DNA of 64,000 bases from Ctena decussata (Eukaryota; Mollusca; Bivalvia; Lucinida; Lucinidae): the NCBI GenBank assembly GCA_963989385.1, contig OZ022503.1, forward strand, positions 66,252,123-66,316,122, written 5' to 3'. Position numbers and translations under genes: made by a program. The notes below the pieces were generated by a model. The model saw only the letters and a program-made list of their open reading frames with translations, ran no database searches and was not told the origin of the DNA. Below are positions 55,301 to 64,000 of the stretch, piece after piece. Position 1 is the stretch's first letter. Every line of letters starts with the position of its first letter.

Positions 55301-55615
55301 GTGGTTGCTATCCAAAATTCAAACAGGGTGCCATAACCAAATATAATCATTGAAATGACTTCTTTCTCTTGAATGAATGGACTGGCTTGACTGATAGTTT
55401 GTGGAAAGCATATTGTGTGGTTTGTGTGTGTGTGTGTGGAGGGAGGGGGGGCACAGGAGGGGGTGCACAAGGGGGACAGGGGGAGGGGGTGGGAAGTGGG
55501 GGGGGGAAACACCAGGTAAAGACATTTTTATGTGGTACATCTAGATTAACTTCGATATTATCTTGATTCCCCATTCAAGGTGGCCAGCATTGCAAAATAT
55601 AGTGGAAACTAAAGC
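55301..55615 (+). repeat. (GT)n and G-rich low-complexity tract
   Basis: A (TG)n run at 55423-55437 leads into G runs of 3-8 bases to 55507, suited to G-quadruplex formation on the plus strand. Overlapping minus-strand proline-rich ORFs are artefacts. Confidence 0.8.
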
Positions 55616-56009
55616 AACTCCTCTTCTTGTGGACAGTTAGAAGGCTCGGTTTTCATCTAAAAAATGGCTTATTTGGACCTTTGTCAGGTTTGTGATGCTT
55701 TTTCAGACAACACGACTCATCAGAGATAATTTTCTACCTAATTAGTTTCCGGTGATTAAAACTGTTTTCGAAGATAATAATTCCATAATGGACTCATTGA
55801 GAGCATTTACACAATTAGATGTTTATGGATGACATTTAATTGAAATTTCCATGATTGCAAATGACAAGAATATCCTAAAGATCACATTCAAATTCATATG
55901 CCTGGACACTTAAAAACATCATTGGCTCTCACTGCTTATGCAAACTGCTGTGCATGGTTAATGGGTGGGGGATGGGGAGTCTAACTGAAATACTAAAATT
56001 TTGGACACA
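55616..56009. other. Unique AT-rich sequence
   Basis: No repeat ends. The 55740-55870 stretch (CCTAATTAG, ACACAATTAGATG, TTTAATTGAAA) has a possible conserved non-coding texture. Confidence 0.3.
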
Positions 56010-56095
56010 GGTACTGTAGAAATAGTGCAGATGCAGATCATTCTGTTGTAAGGAGCAGTCTGATCAGCATCTGTTTCCCATTCTGTTTGTAGCAT
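56010..56095. repeat. DQTAP hairpin family, diverged copy
   Basis: GTGCAGATGCAGATCATTCT pairs with GGAGCAGTCTGATCAGCATC; the right side ends in CTGTTTG. Confidence 0.65.
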
Positions 56096-56495
56096 AATTT
56101 GTTCAAATTTTAGGAGATTTTTGGAATGGGTTATATGGTGTTGTAGTATTTTGGGTAGTTTTACCACACTTTTTTATTTCTGTCTGGAAAGTATATGCCC
56201 ATAATGATGTTCTGCCATCATGGAGATTGATGAGGCTATGGTCGTATGGACTGGTTAATTTATAATTACTTTACCAGGGAACAAAACCTATAGCACAATT
56301 AATCATACAGACCAGTCAATAATTAACCAGTTTTCTGTAAAACAGTATTTCTATAAATAAGTCTAGAAGTTCACGAATAACAAGTGGATATATGGAATTT
56401 TGGCAGCGGTACTCATATTCCATGGAAGGTCTTTGGCCCACAGCTACTGGATGTCTGGTAAGCATATCAGATTTGTTTGACAGTGTCACAAGTAA

Positions 56496-57022
56496 TGCAC
56501 CAGTCATTTGCAGCCACGACCCCCATGGGGTCGGGGATAGCGGGGCTTAAGTACCGTGTTTTTACCTAAGGGGTGTCCCGGCAGTGCCGTGGAAATGCGG
56601 GGCTTTTGATTCCCGCCAAAACAGTGGGGAAAATAGTGGAGTGTTTTTAACAAAATTTACAGTGACACATTGTCAGAATATGGATTTTTAGCTCGCCTGT
56701 ACGAATAAATGTACAGGAAGAGCTATTGCCCCCCCCCCCCCCCCCCCCTCCCCACCCCGCCGTTGGCGTTAGCAGAATGTTGAAAGTTTACGTTAAAGTT
56801 TTTTAGGTGATGGGCAAGGCGTTGTCAGGTGAGCTATCCTGTCCCCCTGACAGGTCTTGTTATATTTACATGATCCCCTTGGGGCGGAGACCTTTACCAG
56901 GGATTTGACTTGAAAGATGTCCCCACAGTGCGGGGCATATACCAGGGCTTTGCAGAGTGAAAAGTCAATATCCCCGCTATTCCCCAGCCCCAGGGGGGCC
57001 GTGGTCGCAAATTACTGGTGCA
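56496..57022. mobile_element. Inverted-repeat element with TGCACCAGT ends
   Basis: The ends TGCACCAGTCATTTGC and GCAAATTACTGGTGCA are inverted. The inner CACGACCCCCATGGGG pairs with CCCCAGGGGGGCCGTG, and GATAGCGGGG with CCCCGCTATT. TAA lies on both sides (56493-56495 and 57023-57025), compatible with a Harbinger-type target. A second element (56692-56870) is nested inside. Confidence 0.8.
56692..56870. mobile_element. Nested TTTAGCTCGCCTG element
   Basis: Begins TTTTAGCTCGCCTGTACG with an immediate stem-loop (CCTGTACGAATAAATGTACAGG), a poly-C run near 56730-56748, and ends AGGTGAGCTATCC, inverted relative to the start. Confidence 0.65.
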
Positions 57023-57530
57023 TAAGAGTCTTACCATATTCTCTGTAATATTTTGAAGCATTCACAGGGTCAGATGATTAGTGCCATTGACTTCATATCA
57101 TGGGTTGTGTTCAAGTCTCTGTTAGAACATGAAATCACAAGTCATCCATCTGTTAGAACCTAAATGGTTATTCATTGCACAGTTTCCTCCATAGTCACCC
57201 TCCAAATGTCCTCATATGACTGAATTACTGTTGAAAAGGATGTCAGCCATTATGTAATAGTTTGAATAGCCTCACTGAGGAAACAATGTAGAACTAGATC
57301 AGACTGCTCCTAAGGATGTGATGGTGACATGACATTCTATATAGAAATGGTTGAGATGTCCAGATACAGTATTGGAGATAAGTACAATATTCTTCTGATT
57401 CCAAGCTAGAGTTTTGGTGACTGTCTGGATGGCTTGTTGGCTCAGTCAGACAAGCATATCAGATCTGTTTAGCAAGGTTTTGTTGCTTTCAGTGTTTGAG
57501 CTAACTAGTTGTATGTAAATATGGCCATTA
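57023..57530. other. Unique sequence with one half DQTAP copy
   Basis: AACTAGATCAGACTGCTCCT at 57292 is the left arm only. No gene. Confidence 0.45.
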
Positions 57531-57534
57531 GATA

Positions 57535-57650
57535 GGGTTTTCCCTTGAAGACAGTCCCAGAAGTCTAGATCTGTAACAATCCAAAAAGTCTAGATCTGTC
57601 TTGTAAGACAGATTTAGATTTTGGGATTGTTTTGGGAAGGACAACTAACT
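57535..57650. mobile_element. TCTAGATC palindrome with duplicated left arm
   Basis: GTTTTCCCTTGAAGACAGTC and AAAAGTCTAGATCTGT occur before a GTCTTGTAAGAC centre and its inverse. The left-arm AGTCTAGATCTGT motif is present twice (57561, 57586). Confidence 0.75.
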
Positions 57651-57774
57651 CTGCTTTATAACCAAATACATACGGTGGTGACTTTGCTTCTGTGGCAGAC
57701 TATGGGTGACAGGTATTGTTACTTTCATTAACCACACTAGTGCTCTCCAAGTCACTAGATATGCGGTTGTTCAA

Positions 57775-58280
57775 AATGCTTATTTGGCTTTGTTGCCATA
57801 GCAACTAAAATGCTGAAAATGGCAAAATAATAAAAAAAATCAACTTCATGTACTCTGGAGCCATAAGGCTGGAAAGCTAAAATTTTGTAGAAATGTTCTT
57901 AGCATAAGTCTCTACAAAAAAAATGTGTTTAGTGACAATAGATTCACTACTTTTGTTTCTATGGCAACTTGAAGTTTGCATCAACCCTCCATGGGAAAAA
58001 TGAAAGATCTGATTGCCTAAGTATTTGGGATATTATTATCTGTACAGAAATGGTCCTCAGCTAGCCTCACATTTGACATATTATGGTCTTTTAGCCAACT
58101 GCATTATGGGCTAAGATGCCATGAAATACTGAAATGGCAAAATACTCTCAACTTCTCAGTAGCCAGAAAGGCTTGAAAAGCTGAAACTTTGCAGAACTGT
58201 TCTAAGCATAAGCTACTACAAAAATTCTGTTTTCATGCCAATGGCTCCACTACTCTGATTGTTATGGCAACTTCAGATAA
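57775..58280. repeat. Two ~330 bp direct repeats bearing X-box motifs
   Basis: GAAAATGGCAAAATAATAAA to TCTATGGCAACTT (57815-57970) recurs, diverged, at 58130-58275 (GAAATGGCAAAATACTCTC to GTTATGGCAACTTCAG). The first copy starts with GTTGCCATAGCAAC at 57792-57805, a full palindromic RFX X-box. The block CTGGAAAGCTAAAATTTTGT is also shared. Confidence 0.65.
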
Positions 58281-58418
58281 CTTCAAAAATACTGCTTTGT
58301 GGGTCATATGTCAAGTTCCATGGTTGCAATTGGAATTTGAAGTTGCCATTGACTGTCAGTAGGTAAATTGAAAGTTGGCTTTTACTCGTACAGCAGTGCA
58401 GATATACTGTTGAATAAG

Positions 58419-58619
58419 CCCATTGCATTCTGGGTATTTTTTGTTGTCTGCTGAAATTGTCGTCTGCATCAAAAATCAAGAATATTTTGACAATATTGGT
58501 CTAACTCTTGTAGAAATGATGTCTAGGCAACAAACAATTTGGATCTCAGATCAGGCCCCACATTTGTGGGGCCTGATCTGGATCCAAACTGTTTGCCGGG
58601 GTATCCCAAATGGAATGGG
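58419..58619 (+). mobile_element. TTAA-type MITE, copy 3
   Basis: CCCATTGCATTCTGGG and AAATGGAATGGG ends with the same inner CAGATCAGGCCCCACA palindrome as 34728. The flanking TTAA has decayed (ATAAG on the left, TTAG on the right). Confidence 0.85.
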
Positions 58620-60100
58620 TTAGTGATACCTCTGTAGTTGAGTAATATAGAACCCAATAGCCCTCTTGTTTTTGCAAGGTAAAAATTTTTCAAAATTGAT
58701 TTATATTTCCTAATTTCTTTAAAATATCTGTCCATAAATTATGTGAAGACTTGTCTGATTTTGAATTACTAGTAATATCATTAAAACTTTGTGGATTTTC
58801 CTTCGGGCAGTCGCAATTAAGCCTCTTGAACCTAATTTAATTATGGATAATTGTTAATTAAATTTGTCCTATTTGTATATTAAAACTAATTTCATTACAT
58901 TGTATTTCGCTCTAGGAGTCCCAACTTAAACTTTGTGTTTTTAGCCACTTGTTTTCAGTTATTTATTATTTTCATGTTTTTGTGGGTTCTGTGCTGTGAG
59001 CTTTGGATTCAGATAAATTTTTAAGTGAGCTTTGATATATGTAAGTAAGACTCTCAAAATTATTTCTTTCAGGCTAATCAGCTTCTATGTTTTAGATGTT
59101 CTGTCTTTTGATGTTTTTGTCATGGACCCCATCCTACTGAACTGCATACTGAGAATTTGATATTTGCAACTCTCATGGTCCTGAAAGGTAAAAAAGTATC
59201 TTTCATGGGTGTGTGGTGTAGATAGAAAAATACCGTCTAGAGGGTCACTGTTCGGCATCACATGGCTTGCAGAGTGATGCTGAACAGTAATCCCGAGTGC
59301 TGAAGTTTTCTATTTACACTGCTTACTCATGATAGATACTTTTTCTTGCATACCTTTCTATTTACTTAAAATGTACAATTTTAGTGTTAGAGGCTTCTTT
59401 TAAATTCATAAAGAAGTTGGCCCTTTCAACTACCTACGTTTGGTTCTTTACGTTAACATCCAGAGTAGCTCACAGTGATGTCATTTGGCAATTTTGATGA
59501 TCTCATCAGTTGAAAAAAAAACATCACTTGACAATGTATATGCCTGAGCGCCTATACAACCAAAGCATTGAATGCATGCAATTTTTATCCGTTCCTAAGT
59601 GAGATAACATGGATGAGATAAGAATTGTCGATACAGGAGAAACACCGGAATACCCTTATCTGGTGTGCAAGAAATTTCTTGCTGTGTGAGACTTAGCTTG
59701 TACGGGTTCAGATGTACTGATTTTGTAACAGAATAAACCAAACCGACAAGAACAAATATGGTATCTGTTAATTAGCTTTGATTAGCTCACCTGTAATTGT
59801 CAGCCAATAAATGTGTGCAGGTTGCTAAGCATTGATAACATGAAACAAATGTCATAATTGCTGTATTGGTCATTTTAAATAACGCGCAAATAAATCTGAA
59901 ATTTTCCATCTCCACAATTAGCAGCCTGTTTACTCAACATATGTCATAAAAGGTTTATGCCATTATTCTACTTGGTCAGTCATAATTACCTGCTTTGTTT
60001 GTCTACTTGATAGGTGTACTCATTATTAAAGCTGTAATTATTAACAGCGATACCATGTATGGTGGTCATATTTAATATGGCCTTGATAGCCAGAGACATA
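58620..60100. other. Unique region with a palindrome and candidate conserved islands
   Basis: Hairpin at 59238-59296 (TCACTGTTCGGCATCAC and GTGATGCTGAACAGTAA). Islands at 58800-58900 (GCAATTAAGCCTC, TTTAATTATGGATAATTGTT) and 59760-60060 (TTAATTAGCTTTG, CACCTGTAATTGTCAGCC, CAATAAA, GTAATTATTAACAG) look like regulatory sequence by texture. No exon seen. Confidence 0.4.
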
Positions 60101-60510
60101 ACCAAACTAGCAGAGCTCCAGATAAGAAGGATGGATGGACGACTGGTAATTTTACGTCCCTTTTAAAGTATTTCAGTCATATCAGGATGATGGTTGGGTG
60201 GTAATGAAAGACTGTGTGCAATGGAACTCCCTTTATGATTGAAAAGGTTTCCGCCTTCAGTGGATCTTGAACCGGAGACGCCTTCAGAGAGTCTCGAACT
60301 GAGCTACCGGGGCTCCTCATATAAGTAGGGGTAACAGGAATAATTCTGAGATAATTTTCTAAGTTCACAATGAATATATATGTGGTGACCCCTCTTTAGA
60401 ACCATCTAGGTGTGACCATTCTAAAGAGGGGTCACAGCCTATGTTTTTAATGCAAAATATGGAAATAAACCTAAATTATCCCTGTAATCCTCCTAATCTG
60501 GAGGACTGAT
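60100..60510. mobile_element. Palindromic GGGTCACAAC-family element split by a SINE
   Basis: Outer CAGAGCTCCAGATAAGAAGG (60110) pairs with CCTAATCTGGAGGACTG (60493). The inner GTGACCCCTCTTTAGAAC pairs with ATTCTAAAGAGGGGTCACA. A family 2 SINE at about 60128-60318 interrupts the left arm. Confidence 0.75.
60128..60318 (-). mobile_element. SINE family 2 inserted in a palindromic element
   Basis: ATGGATGGACGACTGGTAAT tail, CAGTCATATCAGGATG core and a GAGCCCCGGTAGCTCAG head on the minus strand (60300-60316). Near full length. Confidence 0.75.
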
Positions 60511-60694
60511 TACTAGATCCAAGGTGTTGATGAATACCAAAACTGTCATATCTATTGAGACAAGAGTGCCATAGCAATCAGTGTAGATCTAGATCAGACT
60601 TCTCTGTTTAAGGTGCAGTCTAATCAGTTTTGCACTGTTCATCTTTCTGCCGGAAACATTTTATCATAATGTGAGGAACCAGCAGTAAAATTGA

Positions 60695-60890
60695 TTTGTG
60701 AATGGGTACACTTTCAAGGGAAACAACTCTGCCATTGTCATGTTTGCCTTCCTTCTCAAGTTGGGTATTCTCACTTAGGAGCAAAGTCTGTAGACCTCAT
60801 TTGGAAGGGCTTTGTCCTCTAGGGAAGTAAGCAGGAAGTCACAAAAGTTGTTCTCCTATACGTTAATAGCAGAAAAACATAGAAAGGTAA
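60695..60890. repeat. Dispersed repeat (AGGGGAAGCAACTCT family)
   Basis: CAAGGGAAACAACTCTGCCA at the left, GGGAAGTAAGCAGGAAGTCA in the middle and GCAGAAAAACATAGA at the right. It matches the long copy at 32276. Confidence 0.6.
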
Positions 60891-61077
60891 GCATTTATTT
60901 GGAGCACAAAAAAAAAAAAAAGAAGACTATATTTGTAATCAATATTAAAACATATTATTACATGGGTACAAGTGGAGACCCAGATTTACTTGGGCAGGGC
61001 ATTTTCACACTTCTAGAGATGTTAAGTATCTTAGAGTTGCATAAATTAAGAGAACAAATACAGACTTTGAAGAATAA

Positions 61078-61270
61078 ATGGATGGACTGCACTATTTTGC
61101 ATCCTTTTCAACAGTATTTCAGCCACACCAAGACAATGGGAGGGTGATTATGAAGTTCCCAGTGCAATGAAGTGCTGTTTTGGTTTGGACAGATTATCAC
61201 CTACAGCAGAGCTCAAACCTCCAACCCCGTAATTCAGAGTTAGGAGTGCTTATCATTCAGTTATATGGAT
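61078..61270 (-). repeat. SINE family 2 copy, diverged
   Basis: ATGGATGGACTGCACTATTT tail, CAGCCACACCAAGACA core. The head is hard to recognise. Confidence 0.6.
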
Positions 61271-62040
61271 GTTTTCAACTGTTTGGAAAAGAATAAAGAA
61301 CATATATATTTGCATCAACTCTATATGATTGCACATATTAATGATAAAGATTTTTCTTGGGGTGAAATTTTTTGACAACCTAGTGATAGCCACTTAAGAA
61401 TATTAATGGTGTCTAATTGAAATTCCTAGATTGAAGGTATTAAAACCCATTACGATTGCCTGATTGGATTGGAAATAAGACGGTTTAATTGCCACGCTAA
61501 TGTTTGTGATTTGAATATAAAATTGGCCAGACAAAAGATAGGAAGATAGGTTTTTGAGATCTTAATCTCCTCAAGGTGGAAGATTAGCCCGACTGTTTGT
61601 AATTCTGCTTAATTTGGTGAAAAAGAAAGAGAAAACTTAATTGGGTCACATCTTTAAGAGTATGCAAACGGTGCATGCTCTGCGCAGCCTGCTCTTATGC
61701 ACAGTCTGTGTAGAGTGCACACAGTTTGCTCAGACAGTAACTCTTCCTTATATATTTCTGAAAGAAATAGAGCCTGCCTAGACTAGACTAGGTATGTGCA
61801 TAGGCTGATCTGGGGATGGGCAGACCACCATCGTTCACTTTGTGACTAGAGATGGGTTTTTTCTCAAGGCCCTGCTCATTTTTAATCTTCTTTGTAAATA
61901 TTATATCCCCAGTGATCATTTGTACATGTAAAAATTGTGTAATTTAAATTCATATGAATGAAGAAATATTTTACCGTTAAAAAGAAAATAGTGGCAGAGA
62001 ATGGTGTGTGTTTGTGTAGACTGCATGCGAGAGGGGATGG
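61271..62040. other. Unique region with a candidate conserved island
   Basis: The 61390-61640 part (GTCTAATTGAAATTCC, CATTACGATTGCCTGATTGG, TTAATTGCCACGC) has the texture of conserved non-coding DNA. A decayed hairpin with GCACACAGTTTGCTC ends lies at 61660-61735. Confidence 0.35.
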
Positions 62041-62053
62041 ATCAAGTCTGGGA

Positions 62054-62152
62054 TCCAGCAGGCACTTGACATCGTACTGACGTCGATGTGACGTCACCAC
62101 GTCACATTAACATCTGTTCAACATCATTTAGACGTCACATGCCTGCTGGGAT
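62054..62152. mobile_element. CCCAGCAGGCA MITE, copy 3
   Basis: Ends CCAGCAGGCACTTGACATCG and GACGTCACATGCCTGCTGGG. The interior is GACGTCGATG-like modules and includes TGACGTCA at 62089-62096. A weaker relative (CCCAGTGAGCACTCAACATT) lies at 62206. Confidence 0.85.
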
Positions 62153-63330
62153 AATTTTTCTAATGTCATAAATATGAATGATGTGGCCCCTTAGTAGAAC
62201 TCACCCAGTGAGCACTCAACATTGTGACGTGAACATCAGTGCCATTGCATTGTTATTGATACTAGGTCATGTTGACTTTTTGCGCTCGCTCAGCCCCCAG
62301 ACTAATCAATAAAGTTTGTCAAGGTGCATATTGTATTGCTTCCCTATTATGATACTAGAACTGTCATGGTAGATGTAACTGAGAAATGGGGATTGGATAA
62401 TGACCAAAATCTCATGTTGAATAATTTTAAAACAAAGTCTTCCTTGAAGTTTGAAGTGCAGGTTGTTAATTTGGCCTAATTTGGGGCAGGTTTGATGGTT
62501 ATTTCTGAAGTCTTTATCTCCAAGTGTCTGGATTAACAAGTTGAAGAACTCACCTTTATTAACGCTATCTAAACCATATCCGCTTGTTGTGTTAAATACC
62601 TGGCGGTGGGGAATTTGCGTTACAAAAGCGAATCAATTAAGGTATTAGAAGGGTCTGATAATTGGTGATAAATTGGAAATTCGGCCAAAAGCTACACTCA
62701 AAAGATCTAAATTGTTTAATTTCAACCAGATAAGTTCCGAATGAAGATAAATTTTAAAAGATAAGGGTTTAATGGAAGAAACATGTAAACATTCAAATGA
62801 TGGATGTTTTTAATTTTAAACTGTTTGTCTAGCATTTTATAATCACACAGAATTAAGGACTTTAATTTTTGCAAAATTTGTATAAACTGAGGCGATAAAA
62901 AGAATTACCAGCCATGCAGAGCTCGGCAATTTGCTTTGTTTAACCTGAAGAATTGCGTCTGCTTCTCGTTAATTTGTCTGTTGTTCTACTTTATTAAAAC
63001 TTTCTGAATGAATTGAACTAATTTGAGTTTAATAGGAACTTTTCTTATCTCTGTTGGGATTAAAGTGTGCATAGTTTGTTTATGTTTTTATAGCTGAATG
63101 ACAGTCAAACAGAAATTTATTTACTGTAACTGCATTTTTTTCCTAATAAGGGAGTCGTTGCTCTTACTGAGAACAAATGTACAACATTTACAAAACTCTG
63201 TTCACTTTTAAATTGCTAGAAATTCACAGCAAATCCTATATGGTACTGAACCCATTTAAGTTACATGGAAATCCGTTTTGGGGTATTATGCAAACAGTGT
63301 AGATGCAGTTCAGACACCGCAGAATATATA
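62153..63330. other. Unique region with a candidate conserved island
   Basis: The 62560-62990 stretch (CCTGGCGGTGGGGAATTTGC, GATAATTGGTGATAAATTGG, GAATTAAGGACTTTAATT) has no repeat ends and unusual compositional structure. No exon seen. Confidence 0.35.
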
Positions 63331-63331
63331 T

Positions 63332-63567
63332 GAGCCGCGACACGACAAAACCAACAATGTGGTTGTGCGCCCAGCGCAGACTCAGATCAGCCTGGGCATC
63401 CGCCCAGTCTGATCAGACTTTCGCTAAGCGCTTAAAGGGTAGCTAAGGGTCTAAGCTACCTCCATGCGGACAGCGAAGACTCTGATCAGACTGGGCGGAT
63501 GCCCAGGCTGAACTGAGCCTGCGCTGGGCGCACAACCACATTGTTGGTTTTGTCGTGTCGCGGCTCA
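63332..63567. mobile_element. ~236 bp palindromic MITE, well preserved
   Basis: Ends GAGCCGCGACACGACAAAAC and TTTTGTCGTGTCGCGGCTC are exact inverses over 19 bp; flanked by ATAT on both sides. Arms centre on GGGTAGCTAAGGGTCTAAGC. Confidence 0.95.
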
Positions 63568-63679
63568 TATAAATAAACTAGACCAGACACCCCTTAAATG
63601 ACAAATGGACTCATCCATTTCATAAGAATAGAATAGTCCACTGGGCATAAAAGGGTTAATTTATTAGGATTCAGTATTG

Positions 63680-63916
63680 GAGCCACAACACGACAAAACC
63701 AATAGTGGCATGTGCACCCAGTGAAGACTCAGATCATCCTGGGCATTCGCCCAGTCTGATCAGAATCTTCGCTGTCCACATGGAGGTAGCTTAGACCCTT
63801 AGCTACCCTTTAAGTGCACAGCAAAGACTCTGATCAGACTAGGCAGATGCCCGGGCTGATCCGAGTCTTCACTGGGCGCACATGCCACTTTATTGGTTTT
63901 GTCATGTTGCGGCTCA
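63680..63916. mobile_element. ~237 bp palindromic MITE, diverged subtype
   Basis: Ends GAGCCACAACACGACAAAAC and GTTGCGGCTC. It carries GTGGCATGTGCACCCAG, as does the copy at 18461, so these two form a subtype distinct from the GTGGTTGTGCGCCCAG group. Confidence 0.92.
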
Positions 63917-64000
63917 ATTATCTTTCTTTCCAGCTATGTGTCAAAATGCTGACAGAATGGCAAATAGTGTGAACCCGGGTTCTATGCTATTTACTCTAAA

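Noticed and set aside
55297..55574. Proline/threonine-rich minus-strand ORFs
   Set aside because: Readings of the (GT)n and G-rich tract in three frames.
1..64000. Integrated virus, retroviral LTR element or bacterial-type genes
   Set aside because: No gag/pol/env-like blocks, LTR pairs, or operon-like gene packing were seen; the only reverse-transcriptase remnants are LINE tails.

Overview
This window looks like intergenic or intronic DNA from a metazoan nuclear genome, most likely a bivalve mollusc. It is AT-rich and has no long intact ORF. It is packed with short inverted-repeat transposons, tRNA-derived SINEs, degenerate minisatellites and decayed transposase and reverse-transcriptase fragments. 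The bivalve assignment is an inference: several translated repeat motifs seen here (DQTAP, TQISLGIRPV, YPPPHVSGGI) are ones I associate with spurious peptides in mollusc gene models. No conserved host gene pins the species down.

Layout, left to right. 1-1.5 kb: a ~35 bp minisatellite. 1.5-5.8 kb: a LINE 3' tail, several foldback MITEs, a SINE with a perfect 12 bp target-site duplication, and a 109 bp tandem repeat broken by a MITE. 5.8-8.8 kb: a decayed hAT-like transposon nested in a pogo-like element. 11.7-16.0 kb: a ~37 bp minisatellite carrying a 1,290 bp tandem duplication, SINEs, a 178 bp TA-flanked MITE in only one duplicate, and a 909 bp mariner-like element. 16-33 kb: palindromic MITEs, a 150 bp tandem repeat inside a TATACCCC element, a third SINE family, a 1.39 kb pogo-like element and a 397 bp hAT MITE. 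33.5-38.4 kb: two PIF/Harbinger-like elements of near-equal length (~1.15 kb); one keeps an exon coding the RRWW motif, the other sits inside a 25 bp minisatellite. 41.8-42.4 kb: the only stretch that looks like host coding sequence, a minus-strand 3'-terminal exon with splice acceptor, stop codon, 3' UTR and polyadenylation signal. 45-46 kb: a 44 bp minisatellite. 48.2-52.5 kb: a ~4.3 kb foldback structure with ~2 kb inverted arms and palindromic subterminal satellites. 54.5-55.3 kb: a LINE C-terminal fragment split by a MITE. 56.5-64 kb: more MITEs, two further ~236 bp palindromic elements, and islands of unique AT-rich sequence that could be conserved non-coding elements.

No set of genes works together here. 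If the 42.2-42.4 kb exon is real, its gene runs right to left, and sequence to its right up to its next exon (perhaps much of 42.4-64 kb) would be intron. The biology on display is transposon nesting: target-site duplications identify hAT, pogo/Tc1-mariner, PIF/Harbinger and TTAA-specific (piggyBac-like) families, nearly all non-autonomous. All calls come from reading the sequence by eye; identities and copy counts are approximate.
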